DNA of 21,652 nucleotides. It comes from a virus. Of this stretch, positions 5,675-12,856 are shown piece after piece (positions within the stretch are counted from its first letter, which is position 1; each line of letters begins with the position of its first letter). The notes under the pieces were generated by a model, which had not been told where the DNA came from, made no database searches, and worked only from the letters and a program-made list of their open reading frames with translations. The stretch spans positions 1 to 21,652 of the IMG/VR virus record IMGVR_UViG_3300017734_000103, one strand, 5' to 3'. Made by a program: the position numbers and the translations under genes.

Positions 5675-5693
5675 TATATACCTCCACTATTGT
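5664..5693 (+). promoter_or_regulatory. Candidate sigma70-type promoter of the replication operon
   Basis: TTGACA at 5664-5669 is a perfect -35 hexamer. TATTGT at 5688-5693, 18 bases later, is a fair -10 box (4 of 6 to TATAAT). A start near 5700 would give a leader of about 50 bases before ATG 5751. The -35 box overlaps the first codons of the divergent helicase gene, so transcription in the two directions would interfere. A TTGATT/TATCCG pair on the - strand (5725-5730 and 5701-5706) is a weak candidate for the helicase. Confidence 0.45.
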
Positions 5694-5700
5694 CCACTAA

Positions 5701-5720
5701 CGGATAGCATGGTGCTACCG
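5701..5720. promoter_or_regulatory. Imperfect palindrome in the divergent control region
   Basis: CGG-A-TAGCA, loop TGG, TGCTA-CCG forms an 8-bp stem with one bulged A, between the two divergent genes and right after the predicted start of the + transcript. It may be an operator for one of the HTH or RHH proteins encoded nearby, or a 5' leader hairpin. Only the symmetry and the position support it. Confidence 0.35.
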
Positions 5721-5750
5721 GATAAATCAACCCTGAAGAGGAAAAACTTT

Positions 5751-6308
5751 ATGAGCGATATATTTGAAGACTTATACGACGAATCGGAGGCGCTCGCGTC
5801 TGTCGATACTGGAACCGGAAAGCAGTTAAGTCAACTGGTTCGCAAACTTCGCGCTGTTGAGAAAGAGATCAGCGATGCGGAGGACCACATCAAAGCTATG
5901 AAGCAAGAGAAGCACAAGCTTTCGGTCGAGAACATCCCCGCCTTAATGGATGAGATGGGCGTCGAGCGTCTGGATGTGGACGGCTCTGTTGTGGAGCGTA
6001 AGATGATTGTTGCTGCGTCAATACCTGCGGCAAACAAAGAGGCCGCGTTTGATTGGCTTCGGTCCAATGGCTTGGATGACATCATCAAGAATGACATTAC
6101 CGTGTCCTTTGGTAAGGGCGAGGATAATGTGGCGGGCGACGTTGTCGGACTGCTGCAAGAGCGTGGCTTCGATCCGAAGACCAAGACCCACGTTCACCCT
6201 TCTACACTCAAAGCCTTCGTTAAGGAGCGCGTGATAGAAGGTAAGCCGATTGATCTCGATCTGTTCGGGGCTTTCATTTCCAATACAGCACAAATCCGGA
6301 GGAAGTAA
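5751..6308 (+). CDS. Coiled-coil phage protein of the replication operon, 185 aa
   Basis: ATG 5751 is preferred because a GAAGAGGA site lies just upstream. The open frame reaches back to 5664 but would run over the promoter. Residues about 20-70 form a strong charged helix (SQLVRKLRAVEKEISDAEDH, then IKAMKQEKHKLSVENIPALM), a likely coiled coil. This is followed by a MGVERLDVDGSVVERK strand pair and an alpha/beta C-terminal part with HPSTLKAFVKERVIEG. The long N-terminal helix is reminiscent of Gam-like nuclease inhibitors, but no diagnostic motif is seen. It sits 1 base from the SSB-like gene, so a replication or recombination accessory role is likely. Confidence 0.75.
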   Translation: MSDIFEDLYDESEALASVDTGTGKQLSQLVRKLRAVEKEISDAEDHIKAMKQEKHKLSVENIPALMDEMGVERLDVDGSVVERKMIVAASIPAANKEAAFDWLRSNGLDDIIKNDITVSFGKGEDNVAGDVVGLLQERGFDPKTKTHVHPSTLKAFVKERVIEGKPIDLDLFGAFISNTAQIRRK

Positions 6309-6309
6309 T

Positions 6310-7101
6310 ATGGGTGCCGTAGCTAAGAAAAAAAGTGCAGAGTTAAGCACAGATGTCATGGATGACATCCTAGAGTTTGCTGGAGAAGGCGCCGCCTTTG
6401 ACAGTTCTGAAATGCAGATCCCGTTTGTTCGTATTCTGCAAGCGATGTCCCCGCAGCTTAACAAGCGCGAGGCCAGTCACATCAAGGGTTCGGAGCAAGG
6501 TGATCTGTTTAACAACGTCACCATGGAACTGTTCACAGGAGAGGACGGGGTTACTGTCATTCCCTGCTACCAGACTGTTAAGTACCTGGAGTTCGTGCCT
6601 CGGGATCAAGGTGGTGGTTTCCAAGGAGAGATTGCTGCAACCGATCCTGTGTTGCAACAGACTTCCCGCTCGGGATCCAAGGAGATCCTGCCCAACGGCA
6701 ATGAGTTGGTCAAATCAGATCAGCACTTCTGCTTGCTAATTGGAGAGGACGGGATCACGCAACCTGTTGTGATCGACATGAAGTCTAGCCAGTTGAAGGT
6801 CAGCCGTCGTTGGAAGACCCAGATTGCGATGCAAAAGGTTAAGCATCCAAAGACAGGGCAGATGGTTCTGCCACCCCTGTTCGCTACGATCTGGAAGTTC
6901 AGCACTGTTGAAGAGAGCAATGACCAAGGTACATGGTTCAACTATCAGATCGAAAAGGTCGGGTTGGTTGAGAGCCGTGACCTAATGCTTGAGGCCAAAG
7001 CCTTCCGCGACAGTGTCGCTGCGGGCGAAGTGAAAGCTGCACCGGAGGAAGGGGCTTCCACTCCCACTCCTCCATTGAAGGATGATGAAATCCCCTTCTA
7101 G
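6310..7101 (+). CDS. Single-stranded DNA-binding protein candidate, 263 aa
   Basis: ATG 6310 follows GGAGGAAGTAAT. The protein ends with PPLKDDEIPF, the acidic hydrophobic tip (like bacterial SSB DDDIPF) that recruits partner proteins. Before it is a flexible Ala/Pro/Glu stretch (EVKAAPEEGASTPTPPLKDD), the usual linker composition. The core (residues about 30-215) is beta-rich: IPFVRILQAMSPQL, then LFNNVTMELFTGEDGVTVIP and YQTVKYLEFVP, then SSQLKVSRRWKTQI and IWKFSTVEES. An OB-like ssDNA-binding core is inferred, not proven. The family is not the E. coli SSB family itself. A strong terminator hairpin follows, and the primase is next in the operon. Confidence 0.8.
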   Translation: MGAVAKKKSAELSTDVMDDILEFAGEGAAFDSSEMQIPFVRILQAMSPQLNKREASHIKGSEQGDLFNNVTMELFTGEDGVTVIPCYQTVKYLEFVPRDQGGGFQGEIAATDPVLQQTSRSGSKEILPNGNELVKSDQHFCLLIGEDGITQPVVIDMKSSQLKVSRRWKTQIAMQKVKHPKTGQMVLPPLFATIWKFSTVEESNDQGTWFNYQIEKVGLVESRDLMLEAKAFRDSVAAGEVKAAPEEGASTPTPPLKDDEIPF

Positions 7102-7109
7102 CAGCCTTG

Positions 7110-7139
7110 GGGAGGCGGACGGGTATCCGCCTCCCTTTT
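7110..7139 (+). terminator. Intrinsic terminator/attenuator between SSB and primase
   Basis: GGGAGGCGGA (7110-7119), loop CGGGTA, TCCGCCTCCC (7126-7135) form a perfect 10-bp G-C-rich stem followed by TTTT. Placed inside an otherwise continuous operon, it probably gives partial termination, so that the abundant SSB-like product is made in excess over primase, helicase and polymerase. Confidence 0.85.
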
Positions 7140-7155
7140 CACTTGGGAGCAGTAA

Positions 7156-8682
7156 ATGTCACAATCTAAAAAACTGCTTGCCGCGTTTGCCGGAGCCAAG
7201 AATGCTCACGGCACGACATCCGTAGGTCGGATAGGTCGGAACGGTAAGGCAGACTCAAAGAGTAAGATTATCCGCGAGCCGTTGACCGAGGCGCTAGTCA
7301 AAGCGCACATCAAGGGTGAGCAGGGGGTTGGGGCTATCCCGATCAACGAAGACAATAAATGTCGGTTCGGTGCTATAGATGTGGATGTCTATGATCTGAA
7401 CCAGAAAGAAATGCAGGACAAGATCCAGAAGCTCAAGCTTCCGCTGCTGCATTGCAGATCTAAATCCGGAGGCGCCCATCTCTATTTGTTTCTAAAGGAG
7501 TGGGAGCAAGCAGCCGTGGTCCGAGAATACCTGACCGAGATGTCGATCATGCTTGGGCACAGTGGCGTTGAGATTTTTCCAAAGCAGGACACGATCATTG
7601 CCGAGCGCGGTGATGTTGGAAACTTTATAAACATGCCGTACTTCAATGCGGAAACCCCGCAGCGGTATTGCTACAATCCCAACGGCGAAGCCATGGAACT
7701 GGATGAGTTCTTGGATGCGGTGGAAAAGAACCGGGTTGAGTTGGCTGACTTGGAAGCCTTGCGCAGCACGACCAAGGTTCGCAAACACTTCGACGATGGT
7801 CCTCCCTGCATACGCAACATCTTTTCGGACGGGCCACAGAGCGAGCCGAGGAACAAGCTTTTGTTTTTCATGGGCGTGTACTGCAAGAAGAAGTTTCCGG
7901 ATAGTTGGCAAGCCTCCCTGGAGGAATACAACCGCACGTTATTCTCTCCGCCCCTTCCATCCTCAGAGGTGCTGACCGTAATCAAACAGCACGAGAAGAA
8001 AGACTGGGGGTATACCTGTAAGGACGAACCGTTCAAGTCATACTGCGATCCATCTCTGTGCGTCTTGGCAAAGCACGGGATCAGCGATGATGCGCCTGAT
8101 GCGCCGCAGGTTGGTGGGCTTACGATCATGTTGTCTGAGCCTCGGTTATATTTCATGGATGTAAACGGGTTGCGGATTCAGTTGGGCTCAGAGCAGTTGC
8201 AGAATCAAACGCTGTGGCAGCGAGCTTGCATGGAGCAATGTAACTTTATGCCGCCGACTACTAAGCCACAGAAGTGGCAGCAGATGGTCAACAGTTTGAT
8301 GAGCCAAGCAACGTACATCGATGTGCCGTATGAGGAGACGATTGCGGGTCAGTTTAAGGAGCACTTGTTTTCCTACTGCACCAGTCACATTCGCGCCATG
8401 GCTCCAGAAGAAATCGAGATGAATAAACCGTGGACCGATGGTGGTGTAACGAAGTTTAAGTTGGAAGGCCTGTTGGAATATCTGCACCATCGAAGGTTTG
8501 TTGGTCAGACGCGAGCGCACATTATCCAGATGATACGGGACATGGGCGGGGACAATGGGATCCAACATGTTACTAAAAAGAAAGGGCAGCGGACAACGAT
8601 ACGATGTTGGTATGTACCTGCTTTTGAAGAAGATGAAACCGAATTGCCTGTGAAGGAGATATCAAATGACATCCCATTCTAA
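7156..8682 (+). CDS. Archaeo-eukaryotic-type primase (AEP / PrimPol-like), 508 aa
   Basis: The N-terminal half has the AEP signature series: FGAIDVDVYD with the catalytic acid pair D75 and D77, then KSGGAHLYLFL with H108 (the sGxH motif), then GVEIFPKQ at 137-144 and GNFINMPYF at 155-163. This arrangement matches the AEP domain of the kind described in TOTE conflict elements and many phages, which makes primers and sometimes extends DNA. No helicase motif is seen in the C-terminal half, which is helical and of unknown role. The very end, VKEISNDIPF, copies an SSB-type acidic tip. The start is after GGGAG. The last 17 bases overlap the next gene. Confidence 0.87.
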   Translation: MSQSKKLLAAFAGAKNAHGTTSVGRIGRNGKADSKSKIIREPLTEALVKAHIKGEQGVGAIPINEDNKCRFGAIDVDVYDLNQKEMQDKIQKLKLPLLHCRSKSGGAHLYLFLKEWEQAAVVREYLTEMSIMLGHSGVEIFPKQDTIIAERGDVGNFINMPYFNAETPQRYCYNPNGEAMELDEFLDAVEKNRVELADLEALRSTTKVRKHFDDGPPCIRNIFSDGPQSEPRNKLLFFMGVYCKKKFPDSWQASLEEYNRTLFSPPLPSSEVLTVIKQHEKKDWGYTCKDEPFKSYCDPSLCVLAKHGISDDAPDAPQVGGLTIMLSEPRLYFMDVNGLRIQLGSEQLQNQTLWQRACMEQCNFMPPTTKPQKWQQMVNSLMSQATYIDVPYEETIAGQFKEHLFSYCTSHIRAMAPEEIEMNKPWTDGGVTKFKLEGLLEYLHHRRFVGQTRAHIIQMIRDMGGDNGIQHVTKKKGQRTTIRCWYVPAFEEDETELPVKEISNDIPF

Positions 8683-8887
8683 TCGCTTGCTCCGAGTGGG
8701 GGAAGTTGCGGACCTATTGGGTGTGTCGCGATCCTACGTCTACAAGTTAGCGCAGACTACAGATAACTTTCCGAAGCCCATTGTTCTGGGGGACGAAACA
8801 AACAAGCGGTCCTCTAGCCGTTGGGTTCTGTCCGAGGTTGAAGATTGGGTAAACTCAAGACCAAGGGGCAAAGAGTATGATACCTAA
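8666..8887 (+). CDS. AlpA/excisionase-like helix-turn-helix protein, 73 aa
   Basis: A strong GAAGGAG site sits in front of ATG 8666. Residues 8-28 (LLRVGEVADLLGVSRSYVYK) are a MerR/AlpA-type HTH, followed by NFPKPIVLG (35-42) and RWVLSEVEDWVNSR (52-65), which is the usual AlpA layout. Such proteins are small DNA binders that act as transcription activators, excisionase-like architectural factors or replication initiator helpers. It overlaps the primase by 17 bases and the UvrD-like helicase by 11 bases, an unusual place for an excisionase. No integrase is in the window. Confidence 0.8.
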   Translation: MTSHSNRLLRVGEVADLLGVSRSYVYKLAQTTDNFPKPIVLGDETNKRSSSRWVLSEVEDWVNSRPRGKEYDT

Positions 8888-10406
8888 AGCGGAACTGGTG
8901 CTTGGTCCTCCAGGGACAGGCAAGACCTACTACCTGATACAGCAGATCAAAGCTGCGTTGGAAAAAGGAACGCACCCATCAAGGATCGGCGTGATTTCGT
9001 TCACGCGTAAAGCCATCGAGGAGATGGTTGCTCGGGCCTGTGATGAGTTTAACCTGGAGCCAAAAGACTTTCCGTTTATGAAGACGAGCCACTCGTTCGG
9101 GTTTCATGGACTGGGGTTGCAGCCTCAAGACATCATGACCAAAGAAGACTACGACAACATAGGACGGGAGCTCGGCCTGACGTTTGAGGGTAAGATGCGT
9201 ATGTCGCTAGAGGATGGCTTGTCTTTGCCCACGATTGGAGGATCAGGGTCCAAGTATCTGCAACTGGAGAACCGAGCTCGGCTGCGGATGATTGATCTGA
9301 AACGTGAGTTCAATGATGCGGGGGACCGTGATTTGTTTTTCCCGAAGCTTGTGCAGTTATCCAAGCAGATCGAAGAGTACAAGGCGGCGACTAACAAGTT
9401 TGACTTTGTGGACATGATCGAGAAGTACATTCCGTTGGGGGAAGCGCCGAGCCTAGACTTCTTGTTTATTGATGAGGCCCAAGATTTTACTCCGCTGCAA
9501 TGGCGGATGGCTGAGAAGATAGCGGACAATGCCGATCAGGTGTTTATTGCAGGGGATGATGACCAAGCTATTCACAGGTGGACGGGCGTCGATGTTGATT
9601 TGTTTAACGATAGTTCAAACAATGTAAAAGTTCTGGAGAAATCCTACCGTATCCCCAAGGCCGTGCATCGTTTGGCAAACAGTATATCCGAACGTATATC
9701 CGGACGGCACGAGAAGGAGTTTGATTCGCGTGACGAGGAGGGGAAGGTCGAGTTTGTTTATCACTTGGATGACATCCCGTTGTACGAGGGGTCGTGGACA
9801 ATCATGGCTCGGACCAACAGCTATGTTACGGACTTGGCGGACCACATAAAGAAGGCAGGGTTTAAATACTCTATCAAGGGACGGCCCAGTGTGTCCCCTA
9901 CCTTGGTTGCAAACATCTTTACTTGGCAGGATCTTTGCGCGGACAAGACGGTGTCACTGCAAAGGATCAAGGACTTATATTCGTCTGTCCCAAAGCAGGG
10001 GCAGAACGCTGTTGTCAAACGAGGATCCACTCAGATGCTAGATACTTTAGCAACTGATGCGGAGCTCACCATGGAGCAACTGCAAAAAGATTATGGGTTG
10101 TTGGTGGGGGCCGAACAGTCTGCGTCGGAAGTATTAAGGATTGGCAAAGCTGAAAGAGAGTATATCGTAGCTATGATGCGAAGGGGTGACGATTTACTGT
10201 CCGAACCACGCATTAAGTTGTCCACCTTCCATGCTATGAAGGGCGGGGAAGATGATAACTGCGTCGTATATACGGCGTCCACCGCAGCGTGTGTGAACAG
10301 TGACCACCCAGACGATGAGCATCGAGCGTTCTATGTCGGGGTGACCAGAGCAAGGCACACGTTGTACATTCTACAGAGCAGCAACAAATACAGGTACACG
10401 CTATGA
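8877..10406 (+). CDS. UvrD/PcrA-like superfamily I DNA helicase, 509 aa
   Basis: All SF1A motifs are visible in order: motif I GPPGTGKT (10-17), Ia SFTRKAIEEM (41-50), II DEAQD (199-203), III GDDDQAIHRW (226-235), IV with SYR (256-258), V TFHAMKGGE (450-458) and VI YVGVTRAR (486-493). At 509 residues it is shorter than cellular UvrD or PcrA (about 700), because the 1B and 2B subdomains are reduced. It should translocate 3'-5' on ssDNA with ATP and open duplex DNA for the polymerase. ATG 8877 overlaps the end of the AlpA-like gene. Its stop overlaps the start of the next gene by 4 bases. Confidence 0.93.
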   Translation: MIPKAELVLGPPGTGKTYYLIQQIKAALEKGTHPSRIGVISFTRKAIEEMVARACDEFNLEPKDFPFMKTSHSFGFHGLGLQPQDIMTKEDYDNIGRELGLTFEGKMRMSLEDGLSLPTIGGSGSKYLQLENRARLRMIDLKREFNDAGDRDLFFPKLVQLSKQIEEYKAATNKFDFVDMIEKYIPLGEAPSLDFLFIDEAQDFTPLQWRMAEKIADNADQVFIAGDDDQAIHRWTGVDVDLFNDSSNNVKVLEKSYRIPKAVHRLANSISERISGRHEKEFDSRDEEGKVEFVYHLDDIPLYEGSWTIMARTNSYVTDLADHIKKAGFKYSIKGRPSVSPTLVANIFTWQDLCADKTVSLQRIKDLYSSVPKQGQNAVVKRGSTQMLDTLATDAELTMEQLQKDYGLLVGAEQSASEVLRIGKAEREYIVAMMRRGDDLLSEPRIKLSTFHAMKGGEDDNCVVYTASTAACVNSDHPDDEHRAFYVGVTRARHTLYILQSSNKYRYTL

Positions 10407-10762
10407 AACGAGATGAAGTCTTAGACAAAGCCAAAGAGTTGATCAACGGTCAGAGGGCCAAGGATTACGGTGATGCGTACCACAATCATGGCAGGATTGC
10501 GGAGGGGTGGAACATTATTATCAGCGGCGCATTAAAGAGCCACGGTCATGTGACCGCTGCGCATGTCGCATTGATGATGGACTGGGTAAAGAGTGCGCGT
10601 TTGGTTGAGAACATTGACCACGAGGATTCTTGGGTGGACAAGGCTGGGTATAGTGCCCTGGGCTCGGAGCACATAGACCGGGATAAGAAAGACGTACCGT
10701 CTCTTTTATTACCTCGGCACAAAGAAATCATCCAAAGGATGCGTGAAAAGAATGCAAGATAA
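10403..10762 (+). CDS. DUF6378-like phage protein, 119 aa
   Basis: ATG 10403 overlaps the helicase stop (ATGA). The N-terminus, VLDKAKELINGQRAKDYGDA followed by YHNHGRIAEGW, then HVALMMDWVKSARLVENIDH with DSWVDKAGYSALG, is the pattern of a common phage protein family I know as DUF6378. Conserved polar residues in QRAKDYGDA, NH and KxARL suggest a nucleotide-binding or enzymatic pocket (nucleoside-metabolism genes are frequent neighbours in other phages), but the function is unknown. Family assignment is from memory of the motif. Confidence 0.78.
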   Translation: MKRDEVLDKAKELINGQRAKDYGDAYHNHGRIAEGWNIIISGALKSHGHVTAAHVALMMDWVKSARLVENIDHEDSWVDKAGYSALGSEHIDRDKKDVPSLLLPRHKEIIQRMREKNAR

Positions 10763-12653
10763 TCTCTTTGGCAGTGCGCTGCACCACCAGATTAAGAACG
10801 AGTTGGATCTGATAGATGCTGACTGGAACATTCCTCCGGACTACCCTGACCTAACAGGGTACAAGAATGTGGCCGTGGATTTGGAAACCTATGATCCCAA
10901 CATCAAGACTCTTGGCCCAGGGTGGGCCCGTAAGGACGGCCACATCATAGGTATTGCGGTGGCAGCGGGAGAATACCAAGGATACTTTCCTATCCGGCAC
11001 GAGAATTCTCATAACCTAGACCCCAAGTTTACCCTGCGGTGGCTCAAGAAACAGATGTCTGTGCCTGACATGAACGTGATTATGCACAACGCAACCTACG
11101 ATGCGGGTTGGCTGAGAGCCGAGGGCATAGAGATCAAGGGTAGGATTATCGACACGATGATCTCAGGGGCACTTGTGGATGAGAACCGTTGGTCATTTGG
11201 TCTTGATTCCATGGCTCGGGATTTTGTGTCCATGCGAAAGAACGAACGGCTTCTGCAAGCAGCGGCCAAGGAATGGGGCGTTGATCCTAAGTCAGGGATG
11301 TACAAGCTTCCGCCCAAATATGTGGGGGCCTACGCCGAGCAGGACGCGGTTGCTACGCTCAAACTGTGGGAGGCGTTAAAGATACGTTTAGAGGAAGAAG
11401 AACTCTGGCACATCTGGGATATTGAGAACGGGTTGATACCCTGCATGTTGGACATGCGGACCAACGGTGTGCGCGTTGATCTGGACAAGGCAGAGCAAAA
11501 CAAGAAGCTGATTCGTAAGCAATCGAAACTCTTGAGGAATAAGATTGAGAAAGAAGCAGGGATGGAGGTGGACATCTGGGCATCCGCTTCAATCCAGAAG
11601 ATGTTTGACAAGCTAGGTATGGAATACCTTACCACGGAGAAAGGTGCGCCGTCCTTTACCAAGTCATTTCTGAACGAACACCCCGCTGAGATATGCCAAT
11701 CACTGGTCAAGCTGCGTGAGTTTGACAAGGCAGACGCTACATTTATTGACAGCATTCTGCGGCACGAGCACAACGGACGTATTCATACGGAGCTCCACTC
11801 TACCCGTAGGGATGAGGGCGGCACGGTTACGGGTAGGTTTTCGTCATCCAACCCTAATCTACAACAGATTCCCGCTCGTGATCCGGACATCAAGAAGATG
11901 ATCCGCGGATTGTTTATTCCGGAAGAGGGAATGAAGTGGGGATCGTTTGACTACTCGAGTCAAGAGCCGAGGTTATTGGTTCACTTCGCAGCGAGCGTTC
12001 CGTCTGAGTTGCGCAGTCATGTGGTGGATGATGTGGTTGATGAGTTCAACAGTGGTGATGTTGATCTGCACCAGATGGTGGCGGACCTTGCAGGGATCAC
12101 GCGTAAGCAAGCCAAGACTGTGAACCTGGGGATTATGTACGGCATGGGCGTAGCCAAACTGGCCGATCAGCTAGGCATTGCTTCGGATGATGCCAAGGAT
12201 TTAATCAAGCGGCACCGCAGTAAGGTTCCGTTTGTTAAGCAGCTTGCGGACATGGCAACCAAGAGGGCTGACAAGAACGGTCATATACGCACTCTGCTAG
12301 GCCGTAAGTGCAGGTTCCCCTTGTGGGAGCCTAAGAAGTTCGGAGTGGGCAAAGCCATGTCTCACGACGATGCACAGAAGGAGTACGGATCGGACATCAA
12401 ACGAGCGTTCACATACAAGGCACTCAACCGTTTGATCCAAGGATCAGCAGCCGACCAAACAAAGCAGGCGATGCGTGATTGTTACAACGAGGGACTTACT
12501 CCTATGCTCACGGTTCATGATGAGTTATGCTTTAACATAGAGAGCCAAGAACAGGCTGCTAAGATAAAGGACATCATGGAAACAGGTATACCGCTCAAGG
12601 TCCCTTCTAAAATTGACGTAGATATTAAAGATGATTGGGGAGAAATCGAATGA
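10743..12653 (+). CDS. polA: Family A DNA polymerase with 3'-5' exonuclease, Leu762 type, 636 aa
   Basis: Exonuclease motifs: VAVDLETYD (D46, E48), HNATYDAGWL (N116 to D120) and YAEQD (Y197, D201). Polymerase motifs: A, FDYSSQEPRLL (D403, steric-gate E408), where other family members usually have DYSQIELR; B, RKQAKTVNLGIMYG (R454, K458, L462, Y466); C, TVHDEL (H592, D593, E594). Thus both proofreading and polymerase activities should be intact, with no 5' nuclease domain. L462 stands where E. coli Pol I has Phe762. The start may be GTG 10743 (overlapping the previous gene by 20 bases, AAGGA 3 bases away) or ATG 10752. The stop overlaps the next ATG. Confidence 0.94.
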   Translation: MKRMQDNLFGSALHHQIKNELDLIDADWNIPPDYPDLTGYKNVAVDLETYDPNIKTLGPGWARKDGHIIGIAVAAGEYQGYFPIRHENSHNLDPKFTLRWLKKQMSVPDMNVIMHNATYDAGWLRAEGIEIKGRIIDTMISGALVDENRWSFGLDSMARDFVSMRKNERLLQAAAKEWGVDPKSGMYKLPPKYVGAYAEQDAVATLKLWEALKIRLEEEELWHIWDIENGLIPCMLDMRTNGVRVDLDKAEQNKKLIRKQSKLLRNKIEKEAGMEVDIWASASIQKMFDKLGMEYLTTEKGAPSFTKSFLNEHPAEICQSLVKLREFDKADATFIDSILRHEHNGRIHTELHSTRRDEGGTVTGRFSSSNPNLQQIPARDPDIKKMIRGLFIPEEGMKWGSFDYSSQEPRLLVHFAASVPSELRSHVVDDVVDEFNSGDVDLHQMVADLAGITRKQAKTVNLGIMYGMGVAKLADQLGIASDDAKDLIKRHRSKVPFVKQLADMATKRADKNGHIRTLLGRKCRFPLWEPKKFGVGKAMSHDDAQKEYGSDIKRAFTYKALNRLIQGSAADQTKQAMRDCYNEGLTPMLTVHDELCFNIESQEQAAKIKDIMETGIPLKVPSKIDVDIKDDWGEIE

Positions 12654-12856
12654 TTGATGATGATATGCCGACACTAGGCCTGAAACAAATGCACCCGTTA
12701 CAGGTTCACGCGTTGATGGACTTCGTAGGAGAGGCGCTGAACCTAGCAGCCTTGACCGACGACGAAGAGATTCTGAGAGAAGTAGAGTCTTCAGCCGATG
12801 AATTGGTACGGTTGTTTGGCGGCAACGGTGTTAAGGTAACCGTCGAAGCTTACTGA
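12650..12856 (+). CDS. Small acidic hypothetical protein, 68 aa
   Basis: ATG 12650 overlaps the polymerase TGA (ATGA), with GGGGAG 7 bases upstream. The frame is open to 12635, but without a better start. The sequence MIDDDMPTLGLKQMHPLQVH and the helix VGEALNLAALTDDEEILREVESSAD are strongly acidic and helical. It is the last gene of the replication operon and its 3' end overlaps the convergent virion gene by 7 bases. The product is unrecognised. A polymerase accessory role is only suggested by position. Confidence 0.65.
   Translation: MIDDDMPTLGLKQMHPLQVHALMDFVGEALNLAALTDDEEILREVESSADELVRLFGGNGVKVTVEAY

Noticed and set aside
5673-5678. TATAAT on the - strand as -10 box of the helicase
   Set aside because: It contains the helicase start codon itself and lies downstream of its ribosome binding site, so it cannot serve that gene.
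6250-6309. Upstream start for the SSB-like gene
   Set aside because: It would overlap the preceding gene by about 60 bases. ATG 6310 has GGAGG right before it and gives the natural product.
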